From Nocardia sp. NBC_01327 (lineage in GTDB: Bacteria > Actinomycetota > Actinomycetes > Mycobacteriales > Mycobacteriaceae): DNA of 64,000 nucleotides. Position 1 is the first letter of the stretch, and every line of letters starts with the position of its first letter. Shown piece after piece: positions 59,101 to 62,328 of this stretch. Below the pieces are notes generated by a model. The model ran no database searches. It was given only the letters and a program-made list of their open reading frames with translations, and was not told the DNA's origin. The stretch covers positions 1,488,001 through 1,552,000 of the forward strand of contig NZ_CP108383.1 in the NCBI RefSeq assembly GCF_035958815.1, read 5' to 3'. The translations under genes were made by a program, and so were the position numbers.

Positions 59101-60187
59101 GGTGTCCCCGCCTCCGGCGCCGCCGACCGGCACGTGGCCGCCGGGGATTCCGGTGCCGCCGACCGGCACGTGGCCGCCGGGGATTCCGGTGCCGCCGACC
59201 GGCACGTGGCCGCCGGGGATTCCGGTGCCGCCGACCGGCACGTGGCCGCCGGGGATTCCGGTGCCGCCGACCGGTACCTGGCCGCCCGGTATGCCGCAAC
59301 CGCCGGAGCCCACGTGGCCGCCGGGTGAATCGCTGCCGCCCGGTGGTTCCGTGCCCCCCGGCAGTTCCCTGCCGCCCGGAGTGTCGCCGCCGAATAGTGG
59401 AGCGCCACAGCCCAATCAGCCGGGTTCACCCGTTCTGCCGGGAATGCCTGGCGATCCGGGCGTGCAGGGCGGTCAGCCGACGCCTGGAAGCCCGGGGTAC
59501 CCGCCGAACGGAACGACCCCGTTCGACCCCGGCGCTCCGTGGTTGTCGCAGCCCCAGAACCCGCCATTGTCAACAACTCCGGGAACGAACCCGTGGGATT
59601 CGACGGGTTCCGGCGATCCGTTCCATCCGGGCGGTGCAGCGGATCTCAATGGCGCCCAGAACGGTACGGGTAGTCCGTCACAGGGTTCCCCGGGCGCGCC
59701 GATGATGCCTGGCCAGCCCCCGCACGCCCCGAACGGCAATGGCCGCTCGAACCCCCGTGGCGGCCAGCGGTTCCCGCGTGCCTCCGCACCGGCGAACGGC
59801 GGTCAGATCTATCTGCGTTCGCATTCCGGTTTCGGTGAGTGCGCCACCTTGGATCCGGCGACGGGCACCTTGCAGAAGGCCGCTCCCGGCATCGCGGCAC
59901 CGGGCGGCGTCTACGACAGTGTGGACGGTCTGCAGGTCATCTTCTACCGCAACACCCAGGGCAGTCTTGTAGTGCGCGTGGGGGATCAGGCGATCGAGGT
60001 GGACCGGCTCGGCGCGGAGGCGCGCTGGGAGCGCACCGGCCAGGGTTTCAACCGGCTACAGGTGATGGTGGCCGGTACCCCGCACTGCGAGCTGCGATAT
60101 CGCGCGGTAGCCGCGGATGCCGACCTGGGCCTGCTCATCCGGGATGTGCTGGCGGACCCGGCCCGCCGTGCCGGCATCTTCGCCTGA
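35165..60187 (+). CDS. Giant 8,340-residue ESX-linked polymorphic-toxin-like protein
   Basis: One uninterrupted 25-kb frame. Order seen: CpnT-like ESX domain with two hydrophobic stretches (1-330); Ser/Thr/Ala/Asp linker (~345-1195); Tox-PL papain-like domain with Cys1205, His1287, Asp1302; linker; zincin domain with HELGH (His1838, Glu1839, His1842) and Glu1897/Glu1901 as candidate third ligand; 14-residue tandem repeats (1978-2089); two DUF6782-like domains without metal motif (~2200-2395, ~2435-2640; HAAAQ at 2523); Block A (~3166-4809); PDPRLGG repeats (4811-4954); WLEEQ repeats (~4999-5417); Block B, a duplicate of A (~5511-7116); EPKSGAESEP repeats; ART-like domain (~7596-7730, R7618); Pro-rich repeats; globular C-terminus (~8205-8340). 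ATG at 35165; competing GTGs stop at once. Inferred to be secreted by an ESX system; targets unknown. Confidence 0.88.
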   Translation: MIELPSELEWLGYLVGMEWPQGNEDEMWGLAGDWRTAGAGLLNTLSQVDDARYATLASYPDGDGVQAMADAFDLLSGKTKQDGSTSIPDLAGYFSQIGDSVDQTGTQVQYTKVMFYSSLVLMAADFAAAWIFPPTAPAVEAAVTAMTRVAVRIIGEEAVAAIKGFVGRLLASSLVKFLVKHVAINMALGTVQDLGIQAWQVSEGHRSGVNWTQVGVTAISSGAGGAVAGPAGEALGGALGKAGVNHLLAGAITGLGAGAIGSVGGFAAGTAAQFGFDWAQHGWDKATENLAATKFDPRMLTQGLSNGAMSGMNHAAAHSFMEPRVANMRAGIPDMSNIGYRPDISSLTDHGVPGEHLGAAPDSTLGSDGSAPRPDVSAAPDSRAGAPADQGGSADTRSAAPDSHSPASDGTGAANDGRAAAAPDGSGTSGRADSPDGTTHPAGAPDGATHPAGAPDTSANAAHSPADASQPSAPEPSAPIATIETTPAAAPSAPAGGETSSSASSSAQPVTSGSTAAPASAAPASQTSPSSTTGGGTTTASDSTSRAASAGGDSSSGGDSTTRAAAAEPAAPGADSTLRAASTSGADTTSGTETSTGTDSATRAAAVPAAAPDSSAHLATTTADAPASGAATTSPGAATSAAATSSGTTTSSATSGSGAPQHVASPSDSRSAAPDTARPSDTRPAAPADSPRTAPDSRATTPRAGDATRTDSSRPASDPRSPDARTAPTRAADPAPASLRPAADTTIASTDAPDSAAPHRDNAAESPLPAPESDLTTSPNVTDPEAPRTDAPDSSTEHTGAADTHTRPTDPNTGTDSDPSRNADSNVARTASDDASDPQARNSAEPDAPQQNTGEGPASRAAEHDNAPPKPEQDAGPHAPEAEDLSGAEPKADEASATRGPEADDTHSAEPKHDEGSAARGPEADDTHRAQPRADEGADTRDDVRGVQPKGEDVIGERASEGDEASDAEPKADDRAGSHVPEADEAHDVQPRPDGAEARRTDEVPADEADPGAGHENSSRPVDDRADAENGSRADASDAGRDRAAGGAERDPAKQPPLDVAAPEAPAPHPTGADDSNSRVLRPEEDPAHKTRDDEAQHPDDPNIALLAPIPLGDSPAARPLGDSPARGTGPGERPAHPSAEDGEPGRSPSEPETTGARKPESRAGLPERGDGATAHPGKVSEPDGPAHQSDSTDREPAKSKRGRCAELSLRMLRELTGNESIRMPARTIGPEGMSARELVAAAGGRLRSFDDHDAIAARLRELGPGASALMVDHYTGPADEHGVGAHAYLLVNDGGTLMVRDPHLGTDHGYPPVTPRETQGTHAILFDSDGKAVDPLKDQVRHALDPSLFAHPAAQPADSQAAQQQRLRDLFNALDTDGNLRESSPVLAELHRRLDALLDPSDSAPRSEPVRPSDPSESPRPESGPISDPEAASPQRDSRPDPKSDVSQRDLAEEAAGAPADRPGADAEHSRTPRADEDPAREHPSDSIRDEPRRDAEPSPAKPAEEARPEHSRSDDANPDDGSRARQHSDEVRPGEQVLGEKRATAPDSVRGPADEAHSASPDGVRPDDARQADQHADDARTPPRPAPETRPQALRADAPHADEARPDRRPADESRTGSPVDEPANVDAMRSEDRGDARASGDAGRATTAAEKAAAEKAAAREAEPSKAAAVKAEADASARAEARSKTEHLEDGHWVSEEPPEWAAHPDDEWSHLNPRQVADQLRERWNLEVTGFDDPRLHPDAVREIARAVDDMLRRFDAIDLRGLEIAEASEKVSAAARRKFDPVTGRLYTKKIIVNIDRVIRPDEFAAKTASSETSKFNVRGSSTRPFYATVIHELGHAMDNAGQRTAHAGVADALANHYRALPSETKPPTFSAFLSELSGYSFSERGLNHPEALAESFTDVILNGEHAAEPAKALYQLLVTAADNERPAPHSSTSTATLDLGRPASPPADTPRARPLTEPPNLPADPPHSGAESPRPLADSPSPAAESPRPLADSPSPAAESPRPLADSPSPAAESPRPLADSPSPAAESPRPLADSPSPAAESPRPLADSPSPAAESPRPLADSPSPAAESPRPLADSPSPAAESPRPPAETPGAVESPRPAAESPRSGADLPASAADSSPGERPAAAVPSSDGTADLGPVVREEHSPLGQHVPEPDHAAAGASSEPSKPERASDSGVSPEHSAVRDLVSGPEAPPEAWLSHAPDPNLVAVGEVLAHTESGRAVLEAMQREGVSIRFVDSEGGPHGGDSFDPATRELVIDTHGRGELEQAAAIAAAGARIDAASSESGRSDPLRTAAESFGREAEFIRELREAGYDPTGGPMHNPVDVTYADSVRDTYLRASDAAAQEARAHNPGLTDEDARRVARFAGVRALLADERFTGGADHEAPLAPKYDHSPPHEPVPVADRPQPAPESQSRTTDPEAPSAADRQRAITDLDDLRAAAWGDKLSSNISRWAYETLLRHGVDIRFSSDPAASIGQAKNGRPEHGDLTGYDHATNTVVLPFSSSPHDHVAELVHAAAQVELRARVEGPLERFALTRDDYVRTMLTRDAESRALGYEHNRQVAEAQKGRSPRPRDPLERAYLDARKSARDAAQDAYGLTGSTYNGIESAAYRAGVREVTARFIADGPHAGGRDRAAVHGAEWDRAHGIPPSHDSPPVLRQIRDTPQAHERQAREYATEIERLRAIREAGTPLPVSPIERAYTDAYDRVMRRPPSSGDPGHAAHEAGVRAVRRYVDKTKLAHAEAIADVVRAFGEQREMRWGTPVPKNDLGHFAEPQGHHDPAPPTAAEGNELAARAAEAEAQLRKPADVQRLTRHVITIPNDLGYGRRMVVFATEGDHMRVLQELAAAHPKLSNVLWDRTFSLDYRQVSPDGEGGVHVEKINWPQAEGPMRAPYAADAINEMVSHYLRYRADGSVTMGFGEWMRQLGPESFTSPPRPRFSLGRRLGPDSEIRLSDRFVSDGHRLADRDPSITHPHPAAVARDLATRKLAMPPQWKDGSPDTARLYGTDRYRNQSFKVGGVDLHMWLERDGEGGWRVPRPNGAGGLSDTLGARFGHLTDTDPVRLVDNIRRTLLDGSIPLDPTAQPESPRGLWKRMTDRLEDEGGSVDYALQEPDSGAPAPDEEPRPEPAGAAPAVAPGEGSEPHSAETQPLPVPVHEGEVPLPVQPAQASPALRAVADFLHDVPLEPNARPHTVDDAAYAFRLGEDLGLSDALSFQQDPLGALQKLAELAHDNGYFNDPESVLPPRPPNTGADEPQLKSLAETQADLAAALGVPDDELTPQRLPEKAGDLQYRNAMHAGAVEALADVLHRIDHTTDPEQHSALIAARDEWARILDVRADQLEPANRDATITDLMRENARHAADVADLLAITLHTPDPADGARLVFESGGERVHLRTTESPEGVRGAKIVERPKLPEAPARPSSNEPPRGFMKKLWHDFRSGHPGHNPKYPSGSGNDSKGQTMLAMEVGYAAHDIHYVHDNLLELKDKFNPARILKESATLWQARERMPLLKHLTGRILDRAGELVPMPTRDSGEYEPWKTEADPTQFTNPKLRAEAEELIRTGGRPLGSEDIENSAPQPNTEEPHQAPPEKEGLEAPPEKQWDRDLPEPLVAAVAARDAALADLVRVAEEHRIPLTDEDHATLNHAVDAATYELMRRAGAIEALRDVAVRYNVEDGVVPFSREISMSDKDPLGRYAREKLAAYHAALAEKRADAALLAPTEAEARYLESLAKKAPPVTALDYPGVNNGGEPAHFFDEPGADFSAGEFFEESLHRDQMREERSNFAQLLGVSLDDLSPERLAHTISDLRMQVRDDAVGLTELSGSVEHFRTLDDAMHTTFDEFAASRSRSWIDDQGGIMVDRGIGLAPGDVGGPKRLVVIRGEADHDTRLADALAAHPDLAAAVNRGDLRIDYREISVDAQGKVGVRPLESPQAHVHEVVVDGRTEKFVLLRDGDEPMRIVRPAAEPVAPHAETNTEPAAPRDPDEVREERNAVAKRLSVYTMDLGPEFLAGTIEDLRHDNALRAAQIEGMADFIRSSDAIDNFHALNQKINDLAHRLGVDPGELTPRRVAERLADPSSREPHGNRRVRWAQSDREYARQVVKDVQGYGEALAKVAGAKEVLAARDRLVERLGVDPEELYGNKHFKDKLGEIAGYKPDSKFTDPRHLERVIHDAVRDGDPSHVVAALTEYVGALGKIDPFHSDLRFDPATDPRAADGVLPIHKEDAPALLRQLMSESLGEPPVSDNPSGAASAWARLLGVDARDEAKYVKIYTDRLPGLHDRVTPEQFHEVLRSLDRGLNSEEAHAVYRDSMSDPSKALTSEELTKLVNGVQTARRADVYESYRDGKIDKEERLKPAELGAVVTSLREEIQVREADIKELERLAGEHNDLTTPPKPTPPLRDPRAVVSDLAHARHELQLAAAAREDAVGRMYTEHSRSLRDSDLTPEHLPGTVDYLENRSRLEGGELPDNAQRIADLREAAGNYTEADARVAALESELHRSMDEAARTGDSPVEVWQREVASARADLEATIAATPGMAGRDVDRVIGQIDRLSRMPLEQGEIWTHELIPVRDAVQRFHAAQELLSHAQDEAVAAARGAETPEQTVDREIGSAQHDLAAAEAARDAAMVGVPVTEADLTRDWVKDTRDELGDTPRSELSAPDRARLDLADAADRYHRAEDRLERWNVEQQRLAADAAPAETRQAAAERARTEARAALREAITTLFTDAGLHTTEADLGPAHFDENMADLEGRTIAVKHPGAPGATHVPDAPAALRALRAAAERTLRADEYADWIAQNYPDNPTAPDPRLGGQGWEPLGPSDPPRPTSPPDPRLGGQGWEPLGPSDPPRPTSPPDPRLGGQGWEPLGPSDPPRPTSPPDPRLGGQGWEPLGPSDPPRPISPPDPRLGGQGWEPLGPADPTHPATPPDPRLGGQGWEPLASTDPTHPAAPRDPQAGGNGEKPPGSRPPAPGSSAEPPADEPRGSEPEAAAEPAPSAWLEEQLRIQDEWTARMDAQRDAWRARLDDQNRIDSGESPTDGGEPDPAADPRRAGPEAPAEPPPSSWLEEQLRIQQEWSANMEAQRTAWRAGLDDATATGSGDPEQRQAGADPDSTGMEQRPVEPEAAAEPSPSEWLEEQLRIQEEWNARMEEQRAAWLAGLDDQTDTGTGEAERPQAAASEPGTEPKSGVKPGQGAEPEPGAEPNAGVKPGQGAEPEPGAEPNAGADPRPVEPEAASDPARSAWLEEQLRIQDEWNARMEAERAAWRAGLDDQGRPDFGDEPGDEGEPGSGAQPRPEDPDSGKPPGAPAAREPDAEHAPETAAAGDGEPPNDGPPLRQASDPDDPDTWYERMQAEQADWDARMDAERADWLHEIADQEVPGSDEERLARFEAENADWLARISADRADWLWEMAGGRPDPVPEHLESTETEAPEPDSATPGPTAPDPRLGGQGWEPLDPTAPVAPRDPRLGGQGREPLGPGDPATAEAAPEVGTAVEPHSEQNAPVLPSEGETRPLPVMPAEASPALRAMADFLRDVPVDPSDRPRTNDERAYAGRLAEALGIWDELSRQPDPLGALQKLAELAHQQGHFDDPEAGLPPRQPSAGPQDPRLMSLSELREELARRFGLSDDDLTPARLAEIAGDMQHRNALRAGAVEALADVLHDLDHAVDPEHRAMLTEVRDEWARILGVDPAQLDLAQRDPAHRTAILTELQHETLRRAADVADLLAATFHTPDPDAGPHLVLELDGERVHLRITEDPDGVRRAEVVERPKLPAEPATPAAKAVEPRPGLLRRLWGRLKDGFPGHTPKYPSGSGNDSSYQTAIAKDIGYLLHNHELSHLDSINPARIIKETATLWKAREDLPILGRLTARIADISPDAIPMHTRDGLEYKPWATEADPKLRAEVEESLRLAGMPIEADYPENPAPPPDSEQPKLASPPERDWGDNLPEPLVSAIDARDDALADLVRLAGQHGIELTSADHATLHGAVNAATYELMRRAGAIEALRDVAHRYNTEDGRVPFSREINFFDKDPLGRYLREFRASDLADRAQARVDQARAEGRPQHEIDRLERLAQKSRASLLNWEGVNNGGEPARNFDDPDEELSTKKEGQLFEDALHRDQIRDERSNWAQLLGVSLDDLSPEKLAHTISDLRMQVRDDADGLTEFSDAVNHFVDLDSVAREHALEFVDGAADTWIAGEGGVMLDHGIGLAPGDDVGGPHRLVVIRGDSDHDVRLADALAAHPDLAAAVNRGDLRIDYRVIGVDDQGTVRVIDLESPQARYSEVDQNGRTDKFVLLREGDGPLRVVQATPESVAPHVEPDSGPAAPRDPAVVAAERNAVAARLSLEMMELGPKALPGTVEALRHDNALRAAQIEGMADFIRSSDAIDNFHDLDRTLKNLASRLGLDPEELTPQRLAEAMADPGVRKVRRLQAVEDLLKYAKALREATDPKAVLDARNRLAERLGVDPEKLYSAKHVKDDRGEIVGYEPDPKGTDPKALLHAINDVLQRAGERPELLAALAEYAGALGELDPFREGLQYDPATDPRAADGVLPLHDADAPALLRRLMSESLGEPPVSDNPSQAASAWSQLLGVDLNDDPRCIAIYEKNLVGLHDRLSPEQFGKVLQALHDADTKAAYQAYRDSVSDPSKLLTSEELTTVVEQVRNVRYAEVYELYRDGKIDKHERLTPAKLAEAVDSLRAEVRAREADINDLERLAGEHNDLTTPPEPAPPQRDPRQVAADLATARHELQLARDARDQAVGRMYLEQNRALHDSDLTPGRLPGTLDYLENRARVEGGELPNNDRRIEDLRAAAENHTGAEARVAALESELRATVADLGGTGDTPVEVWQREVAGARADLEAAIAATPRMAGSDIDRVISQIDQMSRMPLDPDQIWTDELVPVRDAVQRYQVAQEFLAHAENDAVAAARASETPEQTAAREINSAQHDLAAAEAARAAAMIGVPVAESDLTRDWVTHTRQDLGDTPRSQMSPADRARAELADAADRYHRAQDRITRWEVEQQRLADAATPHETPQAAAERNRTEARNALREAITNLFEVTGLHTEESALTPAALADTMADLQGHTIRLNGEGDPHSAFERLRSAAERLHHADEFADWTAQHLPDPTPDPDINPDDPTGGLPATPPHPGNDPAAPAAAPKPATQPEPAAEPKSEAESEPAVEPKSGAESEPVVEPKSGAEPEPVVEPKSAAEPERVAEPAPGPKPGDRSRPGENSAVTEPGGPGERGESASGAGDPASVVVPPVVQHGSGADGAWTEVGPARTHEPTTPLIGAALADLATDIRTAAESGRAAVDRLGELARGLGIDPAGHSARDLERAITGALDAEAARLEEVMKRENIPKHLMVQYFDERAAAQQRSGELAALRASMLNESARYHAARSNEARLREDADNLAANDVLAAAHARVQGPGVGLAADPTRVLVVSPLDDPHAILGTDLRTSLAAQGIPVEYYRIHVSDADGSVTVVEIRPPDDPGAAPDPARPAPPNQPPAPASPHDPTSARGAVPAAVPVEGHRPRVDPSDESALPTPGSPTRPGEVTGAAADQPGGTGDPDTSGDPDTSGDSSPDRESPGGAAAESPISVDDYDGAVLFEGNLPDNDDALYRGVPRLLPDGSVNPAYLDGLRGVVAARGELDLDYDGHTSHLGARSDSTSWSRTRSTAELFAHGDGLVMEWRTGAPPEGATWRFKPIYDLPDGFAQVLIQGTLTDARAVRHLPAAPAPELAPAHPESPPPAKNFTPPATDPRPATDPRPATDLRPATDLRPATDLRPATDLPPATDLPPAHPAPDQASAPVDPDALPATSDKPDDSGSGADSDDSGSGEPPRTRGGDDGQGGGPEEPGPGDAGRPHDPDYANWRSHVPVVPHPFNPEFPDYTPTPPMQLAPWTLPPDPQPPVPPQPPVPPQPPVQPHPPVHPHPPLPPTTPAPQTPPRVPMPQPPVQPQPPIQPQPPVQPQPPVTPPPVSPPPVSPPPAPPTGTWPPGIPVPPTGTWPPGIPVPPTGTWPPGIPVPPTGTWPPGIPVPPTGTWPPGMPQPPEPTWPPGESLPPGGSVPPGSSLPPGVSPPNSGAPQPNQPGSPVLPGMPGDPGVQGGQPTPGSPGYPPNGTTPFDPGAPWLSQPQNPPLSTTPGTNPWDSTGSGDPFHPGGAADLNGAQNGTGSPSQGSPGAPMMPGQPPHAPNGNGRSNPRGGQRFPRASAPANGGQIYLRSHSGFGECATLDPATGTLQKAAPGIAAPGGVYDSVDGLQVIFYRNTQGSLVVRVGDQAIEVDRLGAEARWERTGQGFNRLQVMVAGTPHCELRYRAVAADADLGLLIRDVLADPARRAGIFA
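41096..41431 (+). repeat. Eight 42-bp in-frame tandem repeats
   Basis: Eight consecutive 42-bp units, each encoding ESPRPLADSPSPAA. Copies 2-8 look identical and copy 1 differs at one codon. They form a Pro/Ser linker between the zincin and the next domain. Near-identity implies recent expansion, so length is expected to vary between strains. Confidence 0.95.
44660..49590 (+). repeat. Block A of a ~4.9-kb intragenic duplication
   Basis: Residues ~3166-4809 of the giant protein, from QASPALRAVADFLHDV to RADEYADWIAQN, recur as Block B at 51695-56520. The matching point GCGCAGATCGAGGGCATGGC lies at 47261 here and 54272 there, an offset of 7,011 nt. Mostly helical, charged and coiled-coil-like. 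Edges are approximate. Confidence 0.88.
49595..50026 (+). repeat. Six 72-bp in-frame tandem repeats
   Basis: Units start at 49595, 49667, 49739, 49811, 49883 and 49955. Each encodes PDPRLGGQGWEPLGP plus a 9-residue Pro-rich spacer. A degenerate seventh follows, and two further copies of the core sit at ~51495-51600, flanking the WLEEQ repeats. Confidence 0.95.
50159..51415 (+). repeat. WLEEQLRIQ-type helical repeats
   Basis: Four units of about 30 residues (WLEEQLRIQ, then EW..RM..QR..W..GLDD) begin near 50164, 50359, 50572 and 50890, separated by acidic Pro/Gly linkers; two diverged units (YERMQAEQADW, RFEAENADWLARI) follow. The spacer at ~50735-50845 contains a 66-bp tandem duplication (GVKPGQGAEPEPGAEPNA). 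Confidence 0.85.
51695..56520 (+). repeat. Block B of the intragenic duplication
   Basis: Residues ~5511-7116, from EASPALRAMADFLRDV to HADEFADWTAQH, parallel Block A through its whole length with matching order of segments. Some stretches differ by one base in ~70, others only at protein level, which suggests partial homogenisation by gene conversion. Confidence 0.88.
56647..56812 (+). repeat. 36-bp EPKSGAESEPVV repeats
   Basis: About four units encoding EPKS(G/A)AE(S/P)EPVV in tandem form an acidic/proline linker between Block B and the next helical region. Confidence 0.85.
58421..58546 (+). repeat. Seven 18-bp PATDLR repeats
   Basis: Seven in-frame units PATD(P/L)(R/P) starting at 58421 and spaced exactly 18 bp, just after the ART-like domain. 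Confidence 0.92.
59120..59299 (+). repeat. Five 36-bp PPTGTWPPGIPV repeats
   Basis: Units start at 59120, 59156, 59192, 59228 and 59264. The first four are identical in DNA and the fifth is diverged. They lie in the proline-rich stalk before the C-terminal globular domain. Confidence 0.94.
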
Positions 60188-60236
60188 CATCACCGCCCGG
60201 CACCGCGGCGAGTGTTCGCTGATCCTTACGGTTCTC

Positions 60237-60273
60237 GCAACCGTACGGCTGCCCGAGATATGTGATGCTGGCA
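60237..60273 (+). promoter_or_regulatory. Candidate promoter, copy 1
   Basis: GCAACC (60237-60242) and the 17-mer GATATGTGATGCTGGCA (60257-60273) recur ungapped at 60639-60675. It sits ~30 nt ahead of the 60303 gene. An inverted repeat ACGGTT/AACCGT (60228-60243) overlaps the -35 area and may be an operator. The sigma factor is not identifiable. Confidence 0.55.
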
Positions 60274-60302
60274 GTCGAGTTCCATCGTGAAGGAGGTTGA
60301 TC

Positions 60303-60566
60303 GTGCGCGAGGACTACCCGACCGACGACGAGTTGCGGCAGAACTTCGATGCCGTGCTGGCCGAGGTGCTGGACGGGCAGGGCCTGCGCACGGCAACGGG
60401 CCTGGATTCGCTGACCGAAGACGCCCTGCTGGCGATCGACAAGGTCCACCCGAACGTCTCGCCCGAGCTGATCGCCGCTGCCCGTGCCAGTTTCGCCGGG
60501 CAGATGGACGGCAGCCACGCTGCCCTCTGGGAGGAGGAGCTGGCTCGCAGATTGGCCGAGGACTGA
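60303..60566 (+). CDS. Small acidic protein, possible immunity or accessory factor
   Basis: This 87-residue cytoplasmic, acidic, helical protein starts REDYPTDDELRQNFDAVLAEVL and ends EELARRLAED. No family is recognised. The start is a GTG at 60303, 6 nt after a strong AGGAGG; a TTG at 60297 would overlap that site. It lies 115 nt after the giant gene behind its own promoter-like element. Position between toxin-like and YezG-like genes makes an immunity or adaptor role possible, but nothing in the sequence proves it. Confidence 0.7.
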   Translation: MREDYPTDDELRQNFDAVLAEVLDGQGLRTATGLDSLTEDALLAIDKVHPNVSPELIAAARASFAGQMDGSHAALWEEELARRLAED

Positions 60567-60638
60567 AGTCGGAGAACATCTTCCGCCACGTCGGGCGGCC
60601 GTCCACCTGCGGTGAATTCGCCGATATTTCCGGATTCG

Positions 60639-60675
60639 GCAACCTCATGGTCGGCCGGGATATGTGATGCTGGCA
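60639..60675 (+). promoter_or_regulatory. Candidate promoter, copy 2
   Basis: GCAACC (60639-60644) and GATATGTGATGCTGGCA (60659-60675), same spacing as copy 1 and exactly 402 bp downstream of it. It precedes the 60775 gene by ~100 nt. Confidence 0.55.
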
Positions 60676-60774
60676 TGCGGTGTGTCGACAGCCGAGGAGG
60701 ATGGACGTGCGCAGAGGCCGCTCGATGCCACGCGCCGGGGCGTGCAGACGACCCTCGAGAGGAGCCGATCGCGT

Positions 60775-62319
60775 ATGACCACGTCGCAGGATTCCAGCGA
60801 AACCCGTACCGGTGGGGCCGATTTCCGGGATATCGCTCCCGCTGATTCGATCGTGTCCGAGCCGGAACTCGAATCCGCCCCCGATGTCGGCTTCAATATC
60901 TCCGCCGCTGGCGTGGTCACAGACGGCATCGATCCCGCGGAGCAGTCCCGCCAATTGGCGCATCAGATCGCGCGCGAACTGATGTCGATCGCCCCCGAGG
61001 GCTGGCACCGCGTGGACGCCGCGTTCGCACTGACGGTGACCGGCCGCCTGTCCCGCGTGATATTCCACGACGACCGGCAGCGGCAAGCGCGAATCATGCC
61101 CTCCCCGGAGGTGCTTTCGCTGGTCACCGCGCATCGCGAGGTCGCGGCCCAGCTCGGTGACGGCCCCTGGTGGCGTCTGGAGCTGTCGCTGACCGCGGCC
61201 GGTGAGCTCGATGTCGACCACGACTACGGTGATGACCCCTTCCCGGACGATCAAATGTTCGCCCCCCAGGACTACCTGGCGGACCTCGAGGCCTATCCGC
61301 GCGCGAACCTGCCCACCTGGCTGGGCGCCTATGTGCGCCACGACAATCGGCAATCCCGCACCCCGAAGCAGGCGGCCGTCGCCGCCCGCGCGGATCGTGA
61401 CTCGGCTGTCCTGCCGACGCTGTCCGAGGACGATTTCCCGGATTTCCCCGTGCTGTGGTCCCGGTGGTCCGCCATCGGCGCGGCCTTCGCGGCGGTCGGC
61501 TCGGACTGGGGTCCGCGCGTGCTGCCGTCCTTCGGCTGGTTCGAAGGCTCCCGCCGCTCCGGCTCCTCGCTCTACGCTCTGCCGGGCGGTCGCGCGGTGC
61601 TCTCCGGCGGCGTATGGGCCGCTCCGGAACTGACGGCCGCCTACAACGGCAGAGCGTCCCTGCCGCGTCTCTACGCGGGTGCGCCGGAGTGGGTGGCCAA
61701 TTCGGTTCTGAACACCCGCGCCGCCGGCGGCCTGCTCACCTTCTGCTACTGGTGGGAGGGCGGACGCTGGTATCGCGGCGAATCCCCGCCCGCGGCCGAT
61801 CTCGCCGCCGCGGTCCCCGGTATCTGGACCGCCGCCACGGTCACCGACGTGATCGCCGGTCTGGTCGCTGACGCCCCGACGGCCGGACAGCGCTCCGCCG
61901 TAGCCGAATTCGTCGCCGCCGCGGATCGCGGCGATGTCACCGATGCGCTACTCGCCGAAACATTCGGTCCCGCAGCCGATCTCGACGAGGCCCGCTATCA
62001 GCTGACCCTGGCCGGCGTAATGCGCACCGGCCCCGGCCCGCTGCTCGAGGCCGAAGCGCTGGCTGTGGTGCGCAATCACCCGGATATCGCGAGCACCCAG
62101 GGGTTTCCGCTGGATCGGCTTCGCGCCGAACGACTTTCGGTCGGATGGCTGGTGTACGTTCCCACCGAACCCGGTGCGATAGTGCTCTCCCGCGCGCTCT
62201 TCTACGTCGCGGATGACGGGGTGGTGGAGTCCGCCACCTCGGCGACCCCGCCGTCGGTGTATCTGCCCGACTTCGAACAGCGCTTCCGCCGACGGCAAAC
62301 GACGAGTTGGACGAGTTAG
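60775..62319 (+). CDS. Putative immunity protein, YezG-like N-terminal domain
   Basis: This 514-residue cytoplasmic protein has an N-terminal region (~45-190) resembling YezG/DUF600-type immunity proteins of type VII toxins: LAHQIARELMSIAPEGWHRV, then GPWWRLELSLTAAGELDVDH followed by DYGDDPF, and a YLADLEAYPR helix. The rest (~200-514) is a Trp/Tyr-rich domain (PSFGWFEGSRRSG, FCYWWEGGRWYRG) that I do not recognise, followed by a possible second copy of a small acidic domain. Start chosen at ATG 60775 with GGAG ~11 nt upstream; the frame is open to 60664 but that part overlaps the promoter-like repeat. Position directly after the giant gene supports an immunity role, by inference. Confidence 0.68.
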   Translation: MTTSQDSSETRTGGADFRDIAPADSIVSEPELESAPDVGFNISAAGVVTDGIDPAEQSRQLAHQIARELMSIAPEGWHRVDAAFALTVTGRLSRVIFHDDRQRQARIMPSPEVLSLVTAHREVAAQLGDGPWWRLELSLTAAGELDVDHDYGDDPFPDDQMFAPQDYLADLEAYPRANLPTWLGAYVRHDNRQSRTPKQAAVAARADRDSAVLPTLSEDDFPDFPVLWSRWSAIGAAFAAVGSDWGPRVLPSFGWFEGSRRSGSSLYALPGGRAVLSGGVWAAPELTAAYNGRASLPRLYAGAPEWVANSVLNTRAAGGLLTFCYWWEGGRWYRGESPPAADLAAAVPGIWTAATVTDVIAGLVADAPTAGQRSAVAEFVAAADRGDVTDALLAETFGPAADLDEARYQLTLAGVMRTGPGPLLEAEALAVVRNHPDIASTQGFPLDRLRAERLSVGWLVYVPTEPGAIVLSRALFYVADDGVVESATSATPPSVYLPDFEQRFRRRQTTSWTS

Positions 62320-62328
62320 GAGCGGGAC

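Noticed and set aside
60664..60774. Upstream extension of the YezG-like gene from the GTG at 60664
   Set aside because: It would start within the 17-bp element shared with the 60303 gene's promoter and adds an Arg-rich segment unlike a folded N-terminus; ATG 60775 has its own ribosome site.
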